Below, piece by piece: positions 6,945 through 15,821 of a stretch of DNA of 64,000 nt. This DNA is from Streptomyces tsukubensis (GTDB lineage: Bacteria > Actinomycetota > Actinomycetes > Streptomycetales > Streptomycetaceae). A program made the position numbers and the translations under genes. The DNA is taken from assembly GCF_003932715.1 (NCBI RefSeq), contig NZ_CP020700.1, positions 5,230,501 to 5,294,500 of the forward strand, given 5' to 3'. Positions within the stretch are counted from its first letter, which is position 1, and every line of letters starts with the position of its first letter. Below the pieces are notes generated by a model that did not search any database, was not told the DNA's origin, and was given only the letters and a program-made list of their open reading frames with translations.

Positions 6945-8585
6945 GTGAAGGATTTCTCGCGCCGTGGATTCCTGGCGAGCGGCGCCGCGGCGGGCGGTGC
7001 CGTGGCACTGAGCGGTGCCGGTACGGCGGTGGCGGCGGAGACCCGTGCCGGTACGGCGGCGGAGACCGGGGCCGGTGACTGCCTTCCGGTGCCCCCGGCC
7101 AAGGACATCCGGCCGGACGATCCGCGCTACGCCGAACTGAACGCCAGAGGCTACAACGGCCGCTTCTCCGGACGTCCGGAGTCCATCCGCATCGTCCACC
7201 GCGCCGACCATGTGGTCGAAGCGGTGGACGAGGCACTGCGGACGGGCAGACGCATCGCCGTCCGCAGCGGAGGACACTGCTTCGAGGACTTCGTCGACGA
7301 CCCCGCCGTACAGCTCGTCGTCGACGTCTCCGAGATGAAGTCCGTCCGCTACGACCCGGCGCACCGCGCCTTCGCCGTCGAGTCCGGCGCGACGCTCGGT
7401 GATGTGTACCGCAGCCTCTATCTGGGCTGGGGCGTCACCGTACCGGCGGGCGCCTGCCCCGGCGTCGGCGCGGGCGGCCATTTCGCGGGCGGCGGCTACG
7501 GCGGGCTCTCCCGCCGGTACGGCTTCGTCGCGGACCATCTGTACGGCGTCGAGGTGGTCGTCGCCGGGCGGGACGGGCGGGCGCGTCTGGTGCGGGCCAC
7601 CCGTGACCCCGCCGACCCCCACCACGACCTTTGGTGGGCCCACACCGGCGGGGGCGGCGGAAACTTCGGCATCGTCACCCGCTATCTGATGCGTTCACCC
7701 GGCGCGCGCGGCGCCGATCCCACCACCCTGCTGCCCCGGCCCCCGGCGACGATACGTTCCACCACCATCGGCTGGTCGTGGGCGGACATGACCGAGTCCG
7801 CGTTCGTACGGATCCTGCGCAACCACGGCAGCTGGCACGAGAGGGAGTCCGGCCCCGGCTCCCGGTACGCGCCGCTCAGCAGCTGGTTCGTCCTCAACCA
7901 CCGGGCGGCGGGCCGGTTCACCCTCGTGGCCAGCGTGGACGGCTCCCTGCCGGACGGCGGGAAGCTCCTCGGCGAGTACGCGGCCGCAATCACCGCGGAC
8001 ACCGGCGTACGCCACGAGACCGAGGAATCCACCGCGCTGTGGATGAAGTCCACGCTGACCGCCGACCCGTACGCAGGCGGCCGCTACCCCTTCAAGTCCA
8101 AGGCCGGGCTGCTGCGCACGGCCTGGACGGAGACCCAGATCCGTACCCTCCACCGCCATCTGAACCGGGGCGGCGACGAGCACCAGGCGTCGGCCGTCTA
8201 TCTCTCCACCCTCGGCGGCAGGATCAACACGGTCCCGGCGTCCGCCACCGCGATCCCGCACCGCGACTGCCTGTTCAGCGCCACGTACGAAACCTCGTGG
8301 TGGCCCGGCGTGTCCGGCGACGCGCAACTGGCCTGGGTGCGCGAACTGTACCGGGACGTGTACGCGGACACCGGCGGTGTCCCCGTGCCCGGCGCTGCCC
8401 ACGGCGGCGCCTACATCAACTACCCGGACGCCGATCTGGCCGATCCCCGCTGGAACACCTCCGGGGTGCCGTGGCACGCCTTCTACTACCGGGACAACTA
8501 TCCGCGGCTCCAGCGGGTCAAGGCGCGGTGGGATCCCGGGAACGTGTTCCGCCACGCGCTGTCCGTCCGGCCCCCGGGCCGCTGA
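6945..8585 (+). CDS. AknOx-like secreted sugar oxidoreductase (bicovalent FAD)
   Basis: A 546-residue berberine-bridge-type flavoprotein. A Tat signal (FSRRGFLASG, residues 4-13) predicts export in folded form. The two covalent FAD attachment residues are His111 (RSGGHC) and Cys171 (GACPGVGAGGH). Their 60-residue spacing equals that of His70/Cys130 in mature AknOx. Tyr185 and Tyr490 correspond by position to the two catalytic tyrosines of AknOx. AknOx oxidises the terminal rhodinose of aclacinomycin to cinerulose and then aculose. The GTG at 6945 follows a GGGGGAG site. The gene closes the run starting at 2846 and faces a GT on the opposite strand. A terminal-sugar oxidation outside the membrane is inferred. 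Confidence 0.9.
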   Translation: MKDFSRRGFLASGAAAGGAVALSGAGTAVAAETRAGTAAETGAGDCLPVPPAKDIRPDDPRYAELNARGYNGRFSGRPESIRIVHRADHVVEAVDEALRTGRRIAVRSGGHCFEDFVDDPAVQLVVDVSEMKSVRYDPAHRAFAVESGATLGDVYRSLYLGWGVTVPAGACPGVGAGGHFAGGGYGGLSRRYGFVADHLYGVEVVVAGRDGRARLVRATRDPADPHHDLWWAHTGGGGGNFGIVTRYLMRSPGARGADPTTLLPRPPATIRSTTIGWSWADMTESAFVRILRNHGSWHERESGPGSRYAPLSSWFVLNHRAAGRFTLVASVDGSLPDGGKLLGEYAAAITADTGVRHETEESTALWMKSTLTADPYAGGRYPFKSKAGLLRTAWTETQIRTLHRHLNRGGDEHQASAVYLSTLGGRINTVPASATAIPHRDCLFSATYETSWWPGVSGDAQLAWVRELYRDVYADTGGVPVPGAAHGGAYINYPDADLADPRWNTSGVPWHAFYYRDNYPRLQRVKARWDPGNVFRHALSVRPPGR

Positions 8586-8637
8586 CCCGCGGGCGGTCCG
8601 GCCCGGCTCCCGGGCCGCCGGCCCCGGGCCCTGTCGT

Positions 8638-9756
8638 TCACACGAGGGCCTCCAGCCGCCCGACCAGCGCGGCGGGAGACGGCATCGCCGCCGTCTCGTC
8701 GCGGACCTCGGCCGCGGCCCGGCGCATTCCGTCGTCCTCCAGCAGGGCCCGGAACTCCGCCGTGCCGACGGTCTCGGCCGCCGCCCCGACCGCGATGCCC
8801 CGCTCGACGACCGCCCGCTCGTTGTCCTTCTGGTCGGGGCTGAGCGGCATCACGCACTGCGGCACCCCGAGGGCCATCGCCACCGCCGTGGTGCCCGACC
8901 CGCCGTGGTGGATCAGCCCGCCGCAGACCGCCAGCAGCGGCGCCAGGGGAAGCCAGTCCACCGTCGTCACATTGGGCGGCAGTTCCCCCAGGAGCGACGG
9001 GTCGCCGCCGCCCAGGGTGACGACGAACTCGGCATCCGTGTCCGCCGCCGCGGCGACCAGCGGCGCCAGCACGGCAAGCCCGCCCCACAGGCCCGCGATG
9101 GAACCCAGCGTGACCGCTATCCGCGGCCGCCGCGGCGGCTCCAGCAGCCAGCCGGGCAGTTCGCCGTTGCCGTTGTACGGCACATAGCGCACCGGTACGT
9201 CGTCGGCCCCGCGCACCTGCTCCGGAAGCAGCTCCAGCAGGCTCCGCGGCATCGAGTTGAGCCGGATACCGGGCGCCGGCTCCGGCGCGACGCCGTGCCG
9301 CAGATAGTGCTCCTTCATATGGTCGCGCAGCAGACCGTCGATGCGCGGCGCGCTGTCGGCCGGCCCGGTGACCACGGATACCGCGGGCACTCCGAGCGCC
9401 CCCGCCGCCAGCGGCCCGGCACCCTGCAGCGGCGAGTGGACGATCAGATCGGGGGACCAGCTCCGGGCCACCTCCAGCACCCGGTCGACGGTGACGCCCG
9501 AGACCTTCGCGAAGAGCGCGGAGACGAACTCGTCGCCGCCGTCGACGCTGAAGTCGATCTCCTCGGGCCGGAACACCGTCGCATAGTCGAGCCCGGGGGT
9601 CACATCGACGACGTTGACGCCCGCGGCGGCCACCGAGCCGACGTCCCCGCCCTGGGCGTAGAGCACCTCGTGACCCGATGCGGTCAGCGCGTGCGCCAGG
9701 GGCACGGTGGGGAAGATATGCCCCAGCCCGGGGGAGCTGACGAACAGAACGCGCAT
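8638..9756 (-). CDS. Glycosyltransferase 2 (short, SnogD-like branch)
   Basis: A 372-residue GT-B enzyme starting MRVLFVSSPGLGH at the ATG at 9756. The donor site is IHHGGSGTT near residue 288, followed by the GVPQ/PDQKDN segment. It is 55-90 residues shorter than the other four GTs here. It lacks the conserved VVWDPLTFAG block and looks like a separate branch, similar in size to SnogD-type aromatic polyketide GTs. Transcription is divergent from the ketoreductase at 9952 across a region with 11-bp-spaced heptamers. It may work without the P450-like helpers; donor and acceptor are unknown. Confidence 0.8.
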   Translation of the reverse strand: MRVLFVSSPGLGHIFPTVPLAHALTASGHEVLYAQGGDVGSVAAAGVNVVDVTPGLDYATVFRPEEIDFSVDGGDEFVSALFAKVSGVTVDRVLEVARSWSPDLIVHSPLQGAGPLAAGALGVPAVSVVTGPADSAPRIDGLLRDHMKEHYLRHGVAPEPAPGIRLNSMPRSLLELLPEQVRGADDVPVRYVPYNGNGELPGWLLEPPRRPRIAVTLGSIAGLWGGLAVLAPLVAAAADTDAEFVVTLGGGDPSLLGELPPNVTTVDWLPLAPLLAVCGGLIHHGGSGTTAVAMALGVPQCVMPLSPDQKDNERAVVERGIAVGAAAETVGTAEFRALLEDDGMRRAAAEVRDETAAMPSPAALVGRLEALV

Positions 9757-9861
9757 GGGAACTCCTCGCGTCACCAGAAGGATGAGGTCGGTGAAGCCCA
9801 CCCTCCACCCGGGTCCTTGAAGGCGCGCGGAGCCTGGTTGAAGCGGCCTTCCGACCGGGCC

Positions 9862-9901
9862 TCGCCCAGCCGTCCGGGCACTTTCGAGCGTCCTTCGACA
9901 C
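9862..9901 (+). promoter_or_regulatory. Candidate SARP-binding heptamers, four at 11-bp period
   Basis: Heptamers start at 9862 (TCGCCCA), 9873 (TCCGGGC), 9884 (TCGAGCG) and 9895 (TCGACAC), each exactly 11 bases apart. The last two match the SARP consensus best. They lie upstream of the 9952 ketoreductase-nitrososynthase-methyltransferase-esterase operon. A pair of TTGAAG motifs 21 bases apart (9817, 9838) lies on the side facing glycosyltransferase 2. Read by eye; binding not tested. Confidence 0.45.
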
Positions 9902-9951
9902 CCGGCTGCGAAGGTCGGTGCCCCCAGCGAGCCGAAGGACTGCCTTGTCAG

Positions 9952-10722
9952 ATGGAGATCATCGGGAACGGGTTCCTCGCACGACACCTCGCACCGCTCT
10001 CGGCCGAGCACCCCGGGGCCACCGTGCTGGCCGCGGGCGTGCCCACGCATCCGCTGCCCGACGCCGAACACCGCCGTGAGACCGCTCTCGTCGACGACAC
10101 GATCCGGCACTGCCTGGGGCAGGACCGGATGCTCGTGTTCTTCTCCACCGTCAGCATGTACGGCGGCCCCGGCGGACCGGGCGACGAGGACGGCCCACCG
10201 GCCGCCTCCACCCGCTACGGCCAGCACAAGCTGGACCTCGAACGGACGATCAAGGCCTCCGGGGTCCGCCATCTCATCCTGCGGCTCGGCTATGTGCTGG
10301 GCCCGGACGAACCCGCGTTCCGCCTCCTCACCGCGCTCGTCGCCCAGGTGCTGGCCGGCCGGGTGCGGGTCCAGCGCGGGGCCCGCCGGGACATGCTCCA
10401 CGTGGCGGACTTCGTCACCGTCGTCGACGCACTGCTCCGTACCGGTGTGTGCGACGAGACCGTGAACCTCGCCTCCGGGGACTGCGTGGAGGTGGCCACC
10501 GTCGTACGGCACCTCGAACGGCGCCTCGGGGTCTCGGCCCGCTGGCAGGTCTCCGACGACAGCATCGAACACTGCCCCTCGGTACGGAAACTGCGGCGGC
10601 TGGTTCCCGAGGTAGACCGGCTGGGATTCGGGCCGGGCTACCACCGGACCGCCATCGACCGATATCTGGAGGCGGCGCGCCCCGCGGACGTCGTCCGGAC
10701 GGGAAGGACGGAACAGCCATGA
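9952..10722 (+). CDS. NDP-hexose 4-ketoreductase (short N-terminus)
   Basis: A 256-residue NAD-epimerase family protein whose Rossmann fold begins almost at the start (EIIGNGFLARHL). The catalytic YGQHK (YxxxK) is near residue 89 and a serine lies in the FFSTVSMYG strand. The compact form resembles DnmV/RubN/KijC2-type 4-ketoreductases that act on TDP-4-keto amino or branched sugars. The ATG at 9952 is the first sensible start although its GAAGGA site is 12 bases away; a CTG at 9940 is an alternative. The stop overlaps the start of the nitrososynthase (ATGA), so the two are translationally coupled and probably act on the same sugar. Confidence 0.75.
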   Translation: MEIIGNGFLARHLAPLSAEHPGATVLAAGVPTHPLPDAEHRRETALVDDTIRHCLGQDRMLVFFSTVSMYGGPGGPGDEDGPPAASTRYGQHKLDLERTIKASGVRHLILRLGYVLGPDEPAFRLLTALVAQVLAGRVRVQRGARRDMLHVADFVTVVDALLRTGVCDETVNLASGDCVEVATVVRHLERRLGVSARWQVSDDSIEHCPSVRKLRRLVPEVDRLGFGPGYHRTAIDRYLEAARPADVVRTGRTEQP

Positions 10723-11954
10723 CGGAACAGGCCGGCAGTACGGGCGGGGCCCTGGCGGGAGGCCTCACCGAGCCCGTCACCCCCGAGGGCCGCACCCTGC
10801 TGGAGATACTGGGCAGACATCTGCCGGGCATGGCGTCCGGCGCCGGTGAGCACGACCGCAACGGCACCTTCCCCCTCGACCTCGTCCGGAGCCTGGGCGC
10901 CGACGGTGTACTCGCCGCGACCGTGCCCGTCGAATTCGGCGGACTGGGCGTGAGCAGCGTCCACGACGTATGCCTCGCAGTGAAACGGATCGCGGAGGCC
11001 GACGCGTCCGTCGCGCTGTCGCTGCACATGCAGTTCAGCCGCGGGATCACCATGTCGTACGAGCGTGAGCACGGCACCGACACCGGGCGCCCCCTCGCCG
11101 AACGGCTGCTCCGGCTGATGGGTACCGAGAAGGCCCTGATCAGCGGCGCCCTGAAGGATGCGGGCGGCACCACCGAACTGGTCCCGGCGGCCGACGGCGG
11201 CTGGCGGCTGACGGGACGGAAGATCCTGGTCAGCATGGCCCCGTACGCCACGCACTTCGTCGTCGCCGCGCAGACCCGCCCCACCTCCGGCCCCCCGCTG
11301 ACGGCGTCCGCCTTCCTGCCCGCCGACTCCCTCGGCCTGAAGGCGCCGGACAACTGGAACGGCATGGGCATGCGGGCCTCCGCCAGTACCGAGGTCCTCT
11401 TCCAGGACTGTCCCGTCCCGGCGGCCGACGTCTTCCTGCGGGGACCGGTCGGCGTCCGCAGCGACGCCGCGATGGCGGGCCAGACCGTCAGCTCCATCGG
11501 ACTGCTCGGTGTGTACGCGGGTATCGCCCAGGCGGCCCGCGACTTCACCGTCGCGGGCACCGCCCGGCGCCGCGGCGAGCCCGCCGCCGCGGTCCGCACC
11601 CTGATCGCCGAACTCGACGTGAAGCTCTACACGCTGCGTACCGCCCTCGCGGCGGCACTGGCCAACGCCGACCACTACGCGTACCGGGCGACGGACGACC
11701 CCGACGAGCGCGGGCGGCTGATGATGGCCCCCTTCCAGTACGCGAAGCTCATCGTCAACCGCACGGCGGCGAGCATCGTCGAGGACTGTATGACCCTGGT
11801 CGGCGGGGCCTCGTTCACCGCCAACCACCCCCTGTCCCGGCACTACCGCGATGTCCGCGCGGGCTGGTTCATGCAGCCCTTCACCTACGCCGACGCCGTC
11901 GACCACCTGAGCGCGCACGCGCTCGGCACGGACGTCGCGGGCGCCGCGTCATGA
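10719..11954 (+). CDS. DnmZ/KijD3-like flavin-dependent amino-sugar nitrososynthase
   Basis: A 411-residue member of the acyl-CoA dehydrogenase fold. It matches the nitrososynthase subgroup (DnmZ, RubN8, KijD3, ORF36) in recognisable blocks: PVEFGGLGV, ADASVALSLHMQ, GMGMRAS, GQTVSSIGLLGVY, PFQYAKLIVNR, LVGGASFTANHPLSR and GWFMQP. These FMN monooxygenases oxidise the 3-amino group of TDP-3-C-methyl-amino sugars through hydroxylamine to nitroso. An ordinary acyl-CoA dehydrogenase is unlikely because the C-terminal segment follows the nitrososynthase pattern and neighbours are sugar genes. It overlaps the ketoreductase upstream and the methyltransferase downstream by ATGA. No sugar aminotransferase is in the window, so the amine must come from a gene further left. 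Confidence 0.8.
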   Translation: MTEQAGSTGGALAGGLTEPVTPEGRTLLEILGRHLPGMASGAGEHDRNGTFPLDLVRSLGADGVLAATVPVEFGGLGVSSVHDVCLAVKRIAEADASVALSLHMQFSRGITMSYEREHGTDTGRPLAERLLRLMGTEKALISGALKDAGGTTELVPAADGGWRLTGRKILVSMAPYATHFVVAAQTRPTSGPPLTASAFLPADSLGLKAPDNWNGMGMRASASTEVLFQDCPVPAADVFLRGPVGVRSDAAMAGQTVSSIGLLGVYAGIAQAARDFTVAGTARRRGEPAAAVRTLIAELDVKLYTLRTALAAALANADHYAYRATDDPDERGRLMMAPFQYAKLIVNRTAASIVEDCMTLVGGASFTANHPLSRHYRDVRAGWFMQPFTYADAVDHLSAHALGTDVAGAAS

Positions 11955-13048
11955 GCGGTACGGACGCCGGAACAGCCGGAACAGCCGGAACAGCCGGAGC
12001 GGGAGCGGGCGGGGACCGGCAGCACGTCGACGCCCTGGTCCGGATGTCGAACCTGGTCACCCCGATGGCGCTGAGGGTCGCGGCGACCCTGCGGCTCGTC
12101 GACCATCTGCGGGCGGGCGCCACCAGCGCCGACGCGCTCGCCGATGCCACCGGAGCGGACGCCGACGCGCTGGCCCGCCTGATGCGGCACCTGGCCGCGG
12201 CCGGAGTCCTGGAGGAGCCGGAACCCGGCCACTACGCTCCGACCGGCCTCGGGGACCTGCTCGCCGACGACCATCCGTCGCGCCAGCGCTCCTGGCTGGA
12301 CCTGGACCAGGCGGTCGGCCGCGCGGATCTGACCTTCCTCGGTCTGCGGGAGGCGGTCCGTACCGGGCGGCCGCAGTACGAGGCCCGCTACGGCAAACCG
12401 TTCTGGACCGATCTGTCCGAGGACGACGGCCTCGGTGCCTCCTTCGACGCCCTGATGACCACCCGGGAGGACACGGCCTTCGCCGCCCCCGTCGCCGCCT
12501 ACGACTGGACCCGGGCCCGGCATGTCCTCGACGTCGGCGGCGCCCCCGGCGGCCTGCTCACTGCGATCCTGCGGGCCGCGCCCGAGGCGCACGGCACCCT
12601 GCTCGACCTGCCGGGGGCGGCGGCGCGGACGCGCGAACGCATCGCGGCGAACGGGATGGACGAACGTATCGACGTCGTCGGCGGTGACTTCTTCGACGAA
12701 CTGCCGGTGACCGCCGATGTCGTGGTGCTGTCGTTCACCCTCCTCAACTGGTCCGATCCGGACGCGCTGCGGATCCTGGGGCGCTGCCGTGACGCCCTGC
12801 GCCCCGGTGGGCGGATCGTCCTGCTGGAGCGGGCGGAGGCACCGTCCGGCGGGACGCGGACGTCCGACCTGTACTTCAGCGTGCTGGACATGCGCATGCT
12901 GGTGTTCCTCGGCGGGCGGGTCCGCACCGACCGGGAGTGGGCCGATCTGGCCGCCGCCGCCGGCCTCGACATCGTCGGGAAGACCGGACCCCTGGTATCG
13001 CCCAATGTGCCGCTGGACTCCTGCCTCTGGGAGCTGGCACCGCGCTGA
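11951..13048 (+). CDS. DnrK/RdmB-family anthracycline O-methyltransferase
   Basis: A 365-residue class I SAM methyltransferase of the DnrK (carminomycin 4-O-methyltransferase) and RdmB (10-hydroxylase) family. N-terminal dimerisation helices, the SAM motif VLDVGGAPGG (~residue 196), LLNWSDPDALRIL and LDMRMLVFLGGRVRT are clear. The RdmB branch is known for an inserted serine just before the LDLRML helix; by eye this protein has the DnrK spacing (FSVLDMR) without the insertion. The first ~20 residues are a Gly-Thr-Ala repeat coded by a 9-bp tandem repeat. It overlaps the nitrososynthase and precedes the methylesterase, its usual partner. 4-O-methylation is the default guess; C-10 decarboxylation or hydroxylation cannot be excluded. 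Confidence 0.85.
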   Translation: MSGTDAGTAGTAGTAGAGAGGDRQHVDALVRMSNLVTPMALRVAATLRLVDHLRAGATSADALADATGADADALARLMRHLAAAGVLEEPEPGHYAPTGLGDLLADDHPSRQRSWLDLDQAVGRADLTFLGLREAVRTGRPQYEARYGKPFWTDLSEDDGLGASFDALMTTREDTAFAAPVAAYDWTRARHVLDVGGAPGGLLTAILRAAPEAHGTLLDLPGAAARTRERIAANGMDERIDVVGGDFFDELPVTADVVVLSFTLLNWSDPDALRILGRCRDALRPGGRIVLLERAEAPSGGTRTSDLYFSVLDMRMLVFLGGRVRTDREWADLAAAAGLDIVGKTGPLVSPNVPLDSCLWELAPR

Positions 13049-14008
<960 letters not shown>

Positions 14009-14013
14009 AGGAC

Positions 14014-14053
14014 GCGGGGGTACGGGCAGCGGCGCCGCTGCCCGTACCCCCGC
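14014..14053. terminator. 40-bp perfect palindrome, bidirectional terminator
   Basis: Twenty-base arms (14014-14033 and 14034-14053) form a perfect palindrome with no spacer between the methylesterase (+) and the DsbA-like gene (-). There is no T-run. It probably ends transcription from both sides. Confidence 0.75.
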
Positions 14054-14111
14054 TCCGTAGCAGACCCGCGCCCGGCGCGAGACCCGGGTGGAAGCCGACG
14101 GCCGTGGCGCG

Positions 14112-14732
14112 TCAGCCGGACAGATCGAAGCGGGGCTCCTCGTTCCGGCTGCGCTTGACCTCGTAGAAGCCCGGCACCGTGGCCATGAGGAGAAAACCGT
14201 CCCACAGCTGGCCAGCCAGTTCACCGGTGGGAGCGGGCGAGACGACCGGACCGAAGAATCCGACCCGTTCACCGCCGGGCCCGGCGACCGACACCACCGG
14301 GGTGCCGATATCGCCGCCGGCCAGGGCGACGGCCTCCGCGTGCGAGGAGCGGATCGCCTCGTCGTAGTCGGTGGACCCGGCGACCTCCGCCAGCTCCTCG
14401 GGGAGTCCGGCGTCCGCCAGCGCCCCCGTGAGGTTCCCCCAGTCCTCCTGGAGGTGGAAGCGGGTGCCCAGGGCCGTGAAGAGGTCACCGAGCGCCTGCT
14501 GCCCGAACCGCTCCTCCACCGCGGCGCACAGGCGCACCGGCGCCCACATGTAGTCCTCCCACTCGCCCTCGGGGTTGTCGTCCCGGTGCTCGTTGAGCAC
14601 CGACAGACTCATCACCCGCCAGCGGATGGTCACCGGCCGCACCTTGGCGACCTCCACCAGCCACCGCGAGGAGATCCACGTGTACGGGCACACGGGGTCG
14701 AACCAGAAGTCGACGGTTCGCTGCTCGGTCAT
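14112..14732 (-). CDS. DsbA/mycothiol-nitroreductase-like thioredoxin-fold protein, monothiol
   Basis: A 206-residue DsbA-family thioredoxin-fold protein with a helical insertion, resembling actinobacterial Rv2466c-type mycothiol-dependent reductases. The active site reads VCPYTW: Cys15 is present, but the second cysteine of the usual CxxC is Thr18, giving a monothiol site. The conserved cis-Pro loop is GTPVVSV (~142-148). The gene is next to the SnoaL-like cyclase on the same strand, 75 bases apart, and probably shares its promoter. Members of this family reduce nitro compounds or disulfides with mycothiol. Here it may act on a quinone or nitroso/nitro intermediate, or protect the cell. That role is inference. 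Confidence 0.7.
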   Translation of the reverse strand: MTEQRTVDFWFDPVCPYTWISSRWLVEVAKVRPVTIRWRVMSLSVLNEHRDDNPEGEWEDYMWAPVRLCAAVEERFGQQALGDLFTALGTRFHLQEDWGNLTGALADAGLPEELAEVAGSTDYDEAIRSSHAEAVALAGGDIGTPVVSVAGPGGERVGFFGPVVSPAPTGELAGQLWDGFLLMATVPGFYEVKRSRNEEPRFDLSG

Positions 14733-14807
14733 CGGTTCGGCTCCTCGTACGTTCTCGTGCCGGGTCGTCTCTTCCGGTCCCGCCGGGCCCGGTCCGGGAG
14801 GAACTCC

Positions 14808-15242
14808 CTACGGGCGCCAGCCGTCCGGCTCGGGCCACGGCTCACCGAGCTGCCGGTAGGTGCTCTGGTACTCCGGCCAGTCGCGGTGGTCCCTGATCTT
14901 GCCGTCGACGATACGCAGCAAATGGATCTGCTCACCGGCGAAGCGGCGGCCGGTCGGCGCGAAACCCACCATGTGTCCGATCTGCCTGCCGTGGAGCACC
15001 AGGTACGCCCGTACCCAGTCGCCCCGTTCCTCGATTTTGACCTCCTCCAGGTGAGCGTCCTCGGAGAAGGTCATCCGCACCCAGGCCACCGCCTTCGCGA
15101 AGGCCTGGGGGCCCTCGCCGATGCCGTGCTCGATGGTGGCCGGATTCAGATACTCGGGGTGGATGAACTCGTGTACGTCGTCGGTGCTGCCCGTGTTGTA
15201 CGCCTTGACCATCCGCCGTACGGCTTCGACGTTCTGACTCAT
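14808..15242 (-). CDS. SnoaL/AknH-like fourth-ring cyclase
   Basis: A 144-residue SnoaL-family polyketide cyclase, the same length as SnoaL. Segments such as AYNTGSTDDVHEFIHPEYLNP, GFAPTGRRF and the catalytic-region DHRDWPEY match nogalonic/aklanonic acid methyl ester cyclases. These close ring D by an intramolecular aldol condensation and set C-9 stereochemistry. An upstream in-frame start would add 14 residues, but the ATG at 15242 (MSQNVEAV) fits the family. The gene is divergent from the monooxygenase/KS operon across a region with regular heptamers. Its substrate needs methyl esterification, which the DnrC-like gene at 34666 supplies. Confidence 0.9.
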   Translation of the reverse strand: MSQNVEAVRRMVKAYNTGSTDDVHEFIHPEYLNPATIEHGIGEGPQAFAKAVAWVRMTFSEDAHLEEVKIEERGDWVRAYLVLHGRQIGHMVGFAPTGRRFAGEQIHLLRIVDGKIRDHRDWPEYQSTYRQLGEPWPEPDGWRP

Positions 15243-15308
15243 CGCGCGCCTCCGGATCTCGGTGTGCTCGTCACCGACGAGCATCCCAACACCGCGATCG
15301 GCAGGGGA

Positions 15309-15349
15309 TCGACGTTCGCTCGACCCTCCGCTCCACGGCGGCTCGACCC
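15309..15349 (+). promoter_or_regulatory. Candidate SARP-binding heptamers upstream of the minimal PKS operon
   Basis: Heptamers start at 15309 (TCGACGT), 15320 (TCGACCC), 15332 (TCCACGG) and 15343 (TCGACCC), at 11-12-base steps. The sequence GCTCGACCCT occurs twice 23 bases apart. They lie in the 228-base divergent region between the cyclase and the anthrone oxygenase/KS operon. The pattern fits SARP binding as known for ActII-ORF4 and DnrI. Confidence 0.5.
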
Positions 15350-15470
15350 TTTACCGCTCTGCCGGCGCCCCCGGTCCAGGGGCTGTTGAGCGGGCTGCGA
15401 GAGACGACGCCCACGTTGGACGACGCCACAGGGTCAGAGCCCGACGTCGCACGTGAGAAGAGGCGATGAG

Positions 15471-15821
15471 ATGCAACCGAACGACCTTGATCCCACCGGG
15501 AGCGGGGTGGTCACCTTCGTCAACAGGTTCACGGTGCACACCTCGGCGGAGGAGTTCGAGAAGGCCTTCGCCGAGACCGGACGGTACCTGGCGGATCGTG
15601 ACGGCTTCCTCCGGTACACCCTGCACCAGCATGCCGAGGACCCGACCCGGTGGGTCAACATAGCGCACTGGCGCGACGCGGCGGCCTTCCGCGCCGCGGT
15701 GGGCTCCCCCTCCTTCGCGCCGCACGCGGCGGCGGTGAGGAGACTGGGCACCAGCGAGCCCGGCCTGTACGTCCCCCGACAGTACGTGTCGGGGGAGTGG
15801 GCGGCGACGGAGGACCGCTGA
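15471..15821 (+). CDS. SnoaB/AknX-like anthrone oxygenase (ABM domain)
   Basis: A 116-residue protein of the antibiotic biosynthesis monooxygenase family. The [24 protein letters not shown] and [12 protein letters not shown] segments are typical. SnoaB, AknX and ActVA-Orf6 oxidise C-12 of the anthrone to the anthraquinone using O2 without a cofactor. The ATG at 15471 has GAGAAGAGG about seven bases upstream; the GTG at 15453 is less likely because that site would lie inside the gene. Its stop overlaps the KS-alpha start by one base (TGATG), giving translational coupling, as expected in nogalamycin-type clusters. Confidence 0.85.
   Translation: MQPNDLDPTGSGVVTFVNRFTVHTSAEEFEKAFAETGRYLADRDGFLRYTLHQHAEDPTRWVNIAHWRDAAAFRAAVGSPSFAPHAAAVRRLGTSEPGLYVPRQYVSGEWAATEDR

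Noticed and set aside
4045..7236. Very long open frame on the minus strand (over 1000 codons)
   Set aside because: It is antisense to the C-methyltransferase, glycosyltransferase 1 and part of AknOx, with Arg/Pro/Gly-rich composition and no domain. It is a GC-bias shadow.
10719..11954. Ordinary acyl-CoA dehydrogenase
   Set aside because: Sequence blocks follow the nitrososynthase subgroup, and the coupled neighbour is a sugar ketoreductase.
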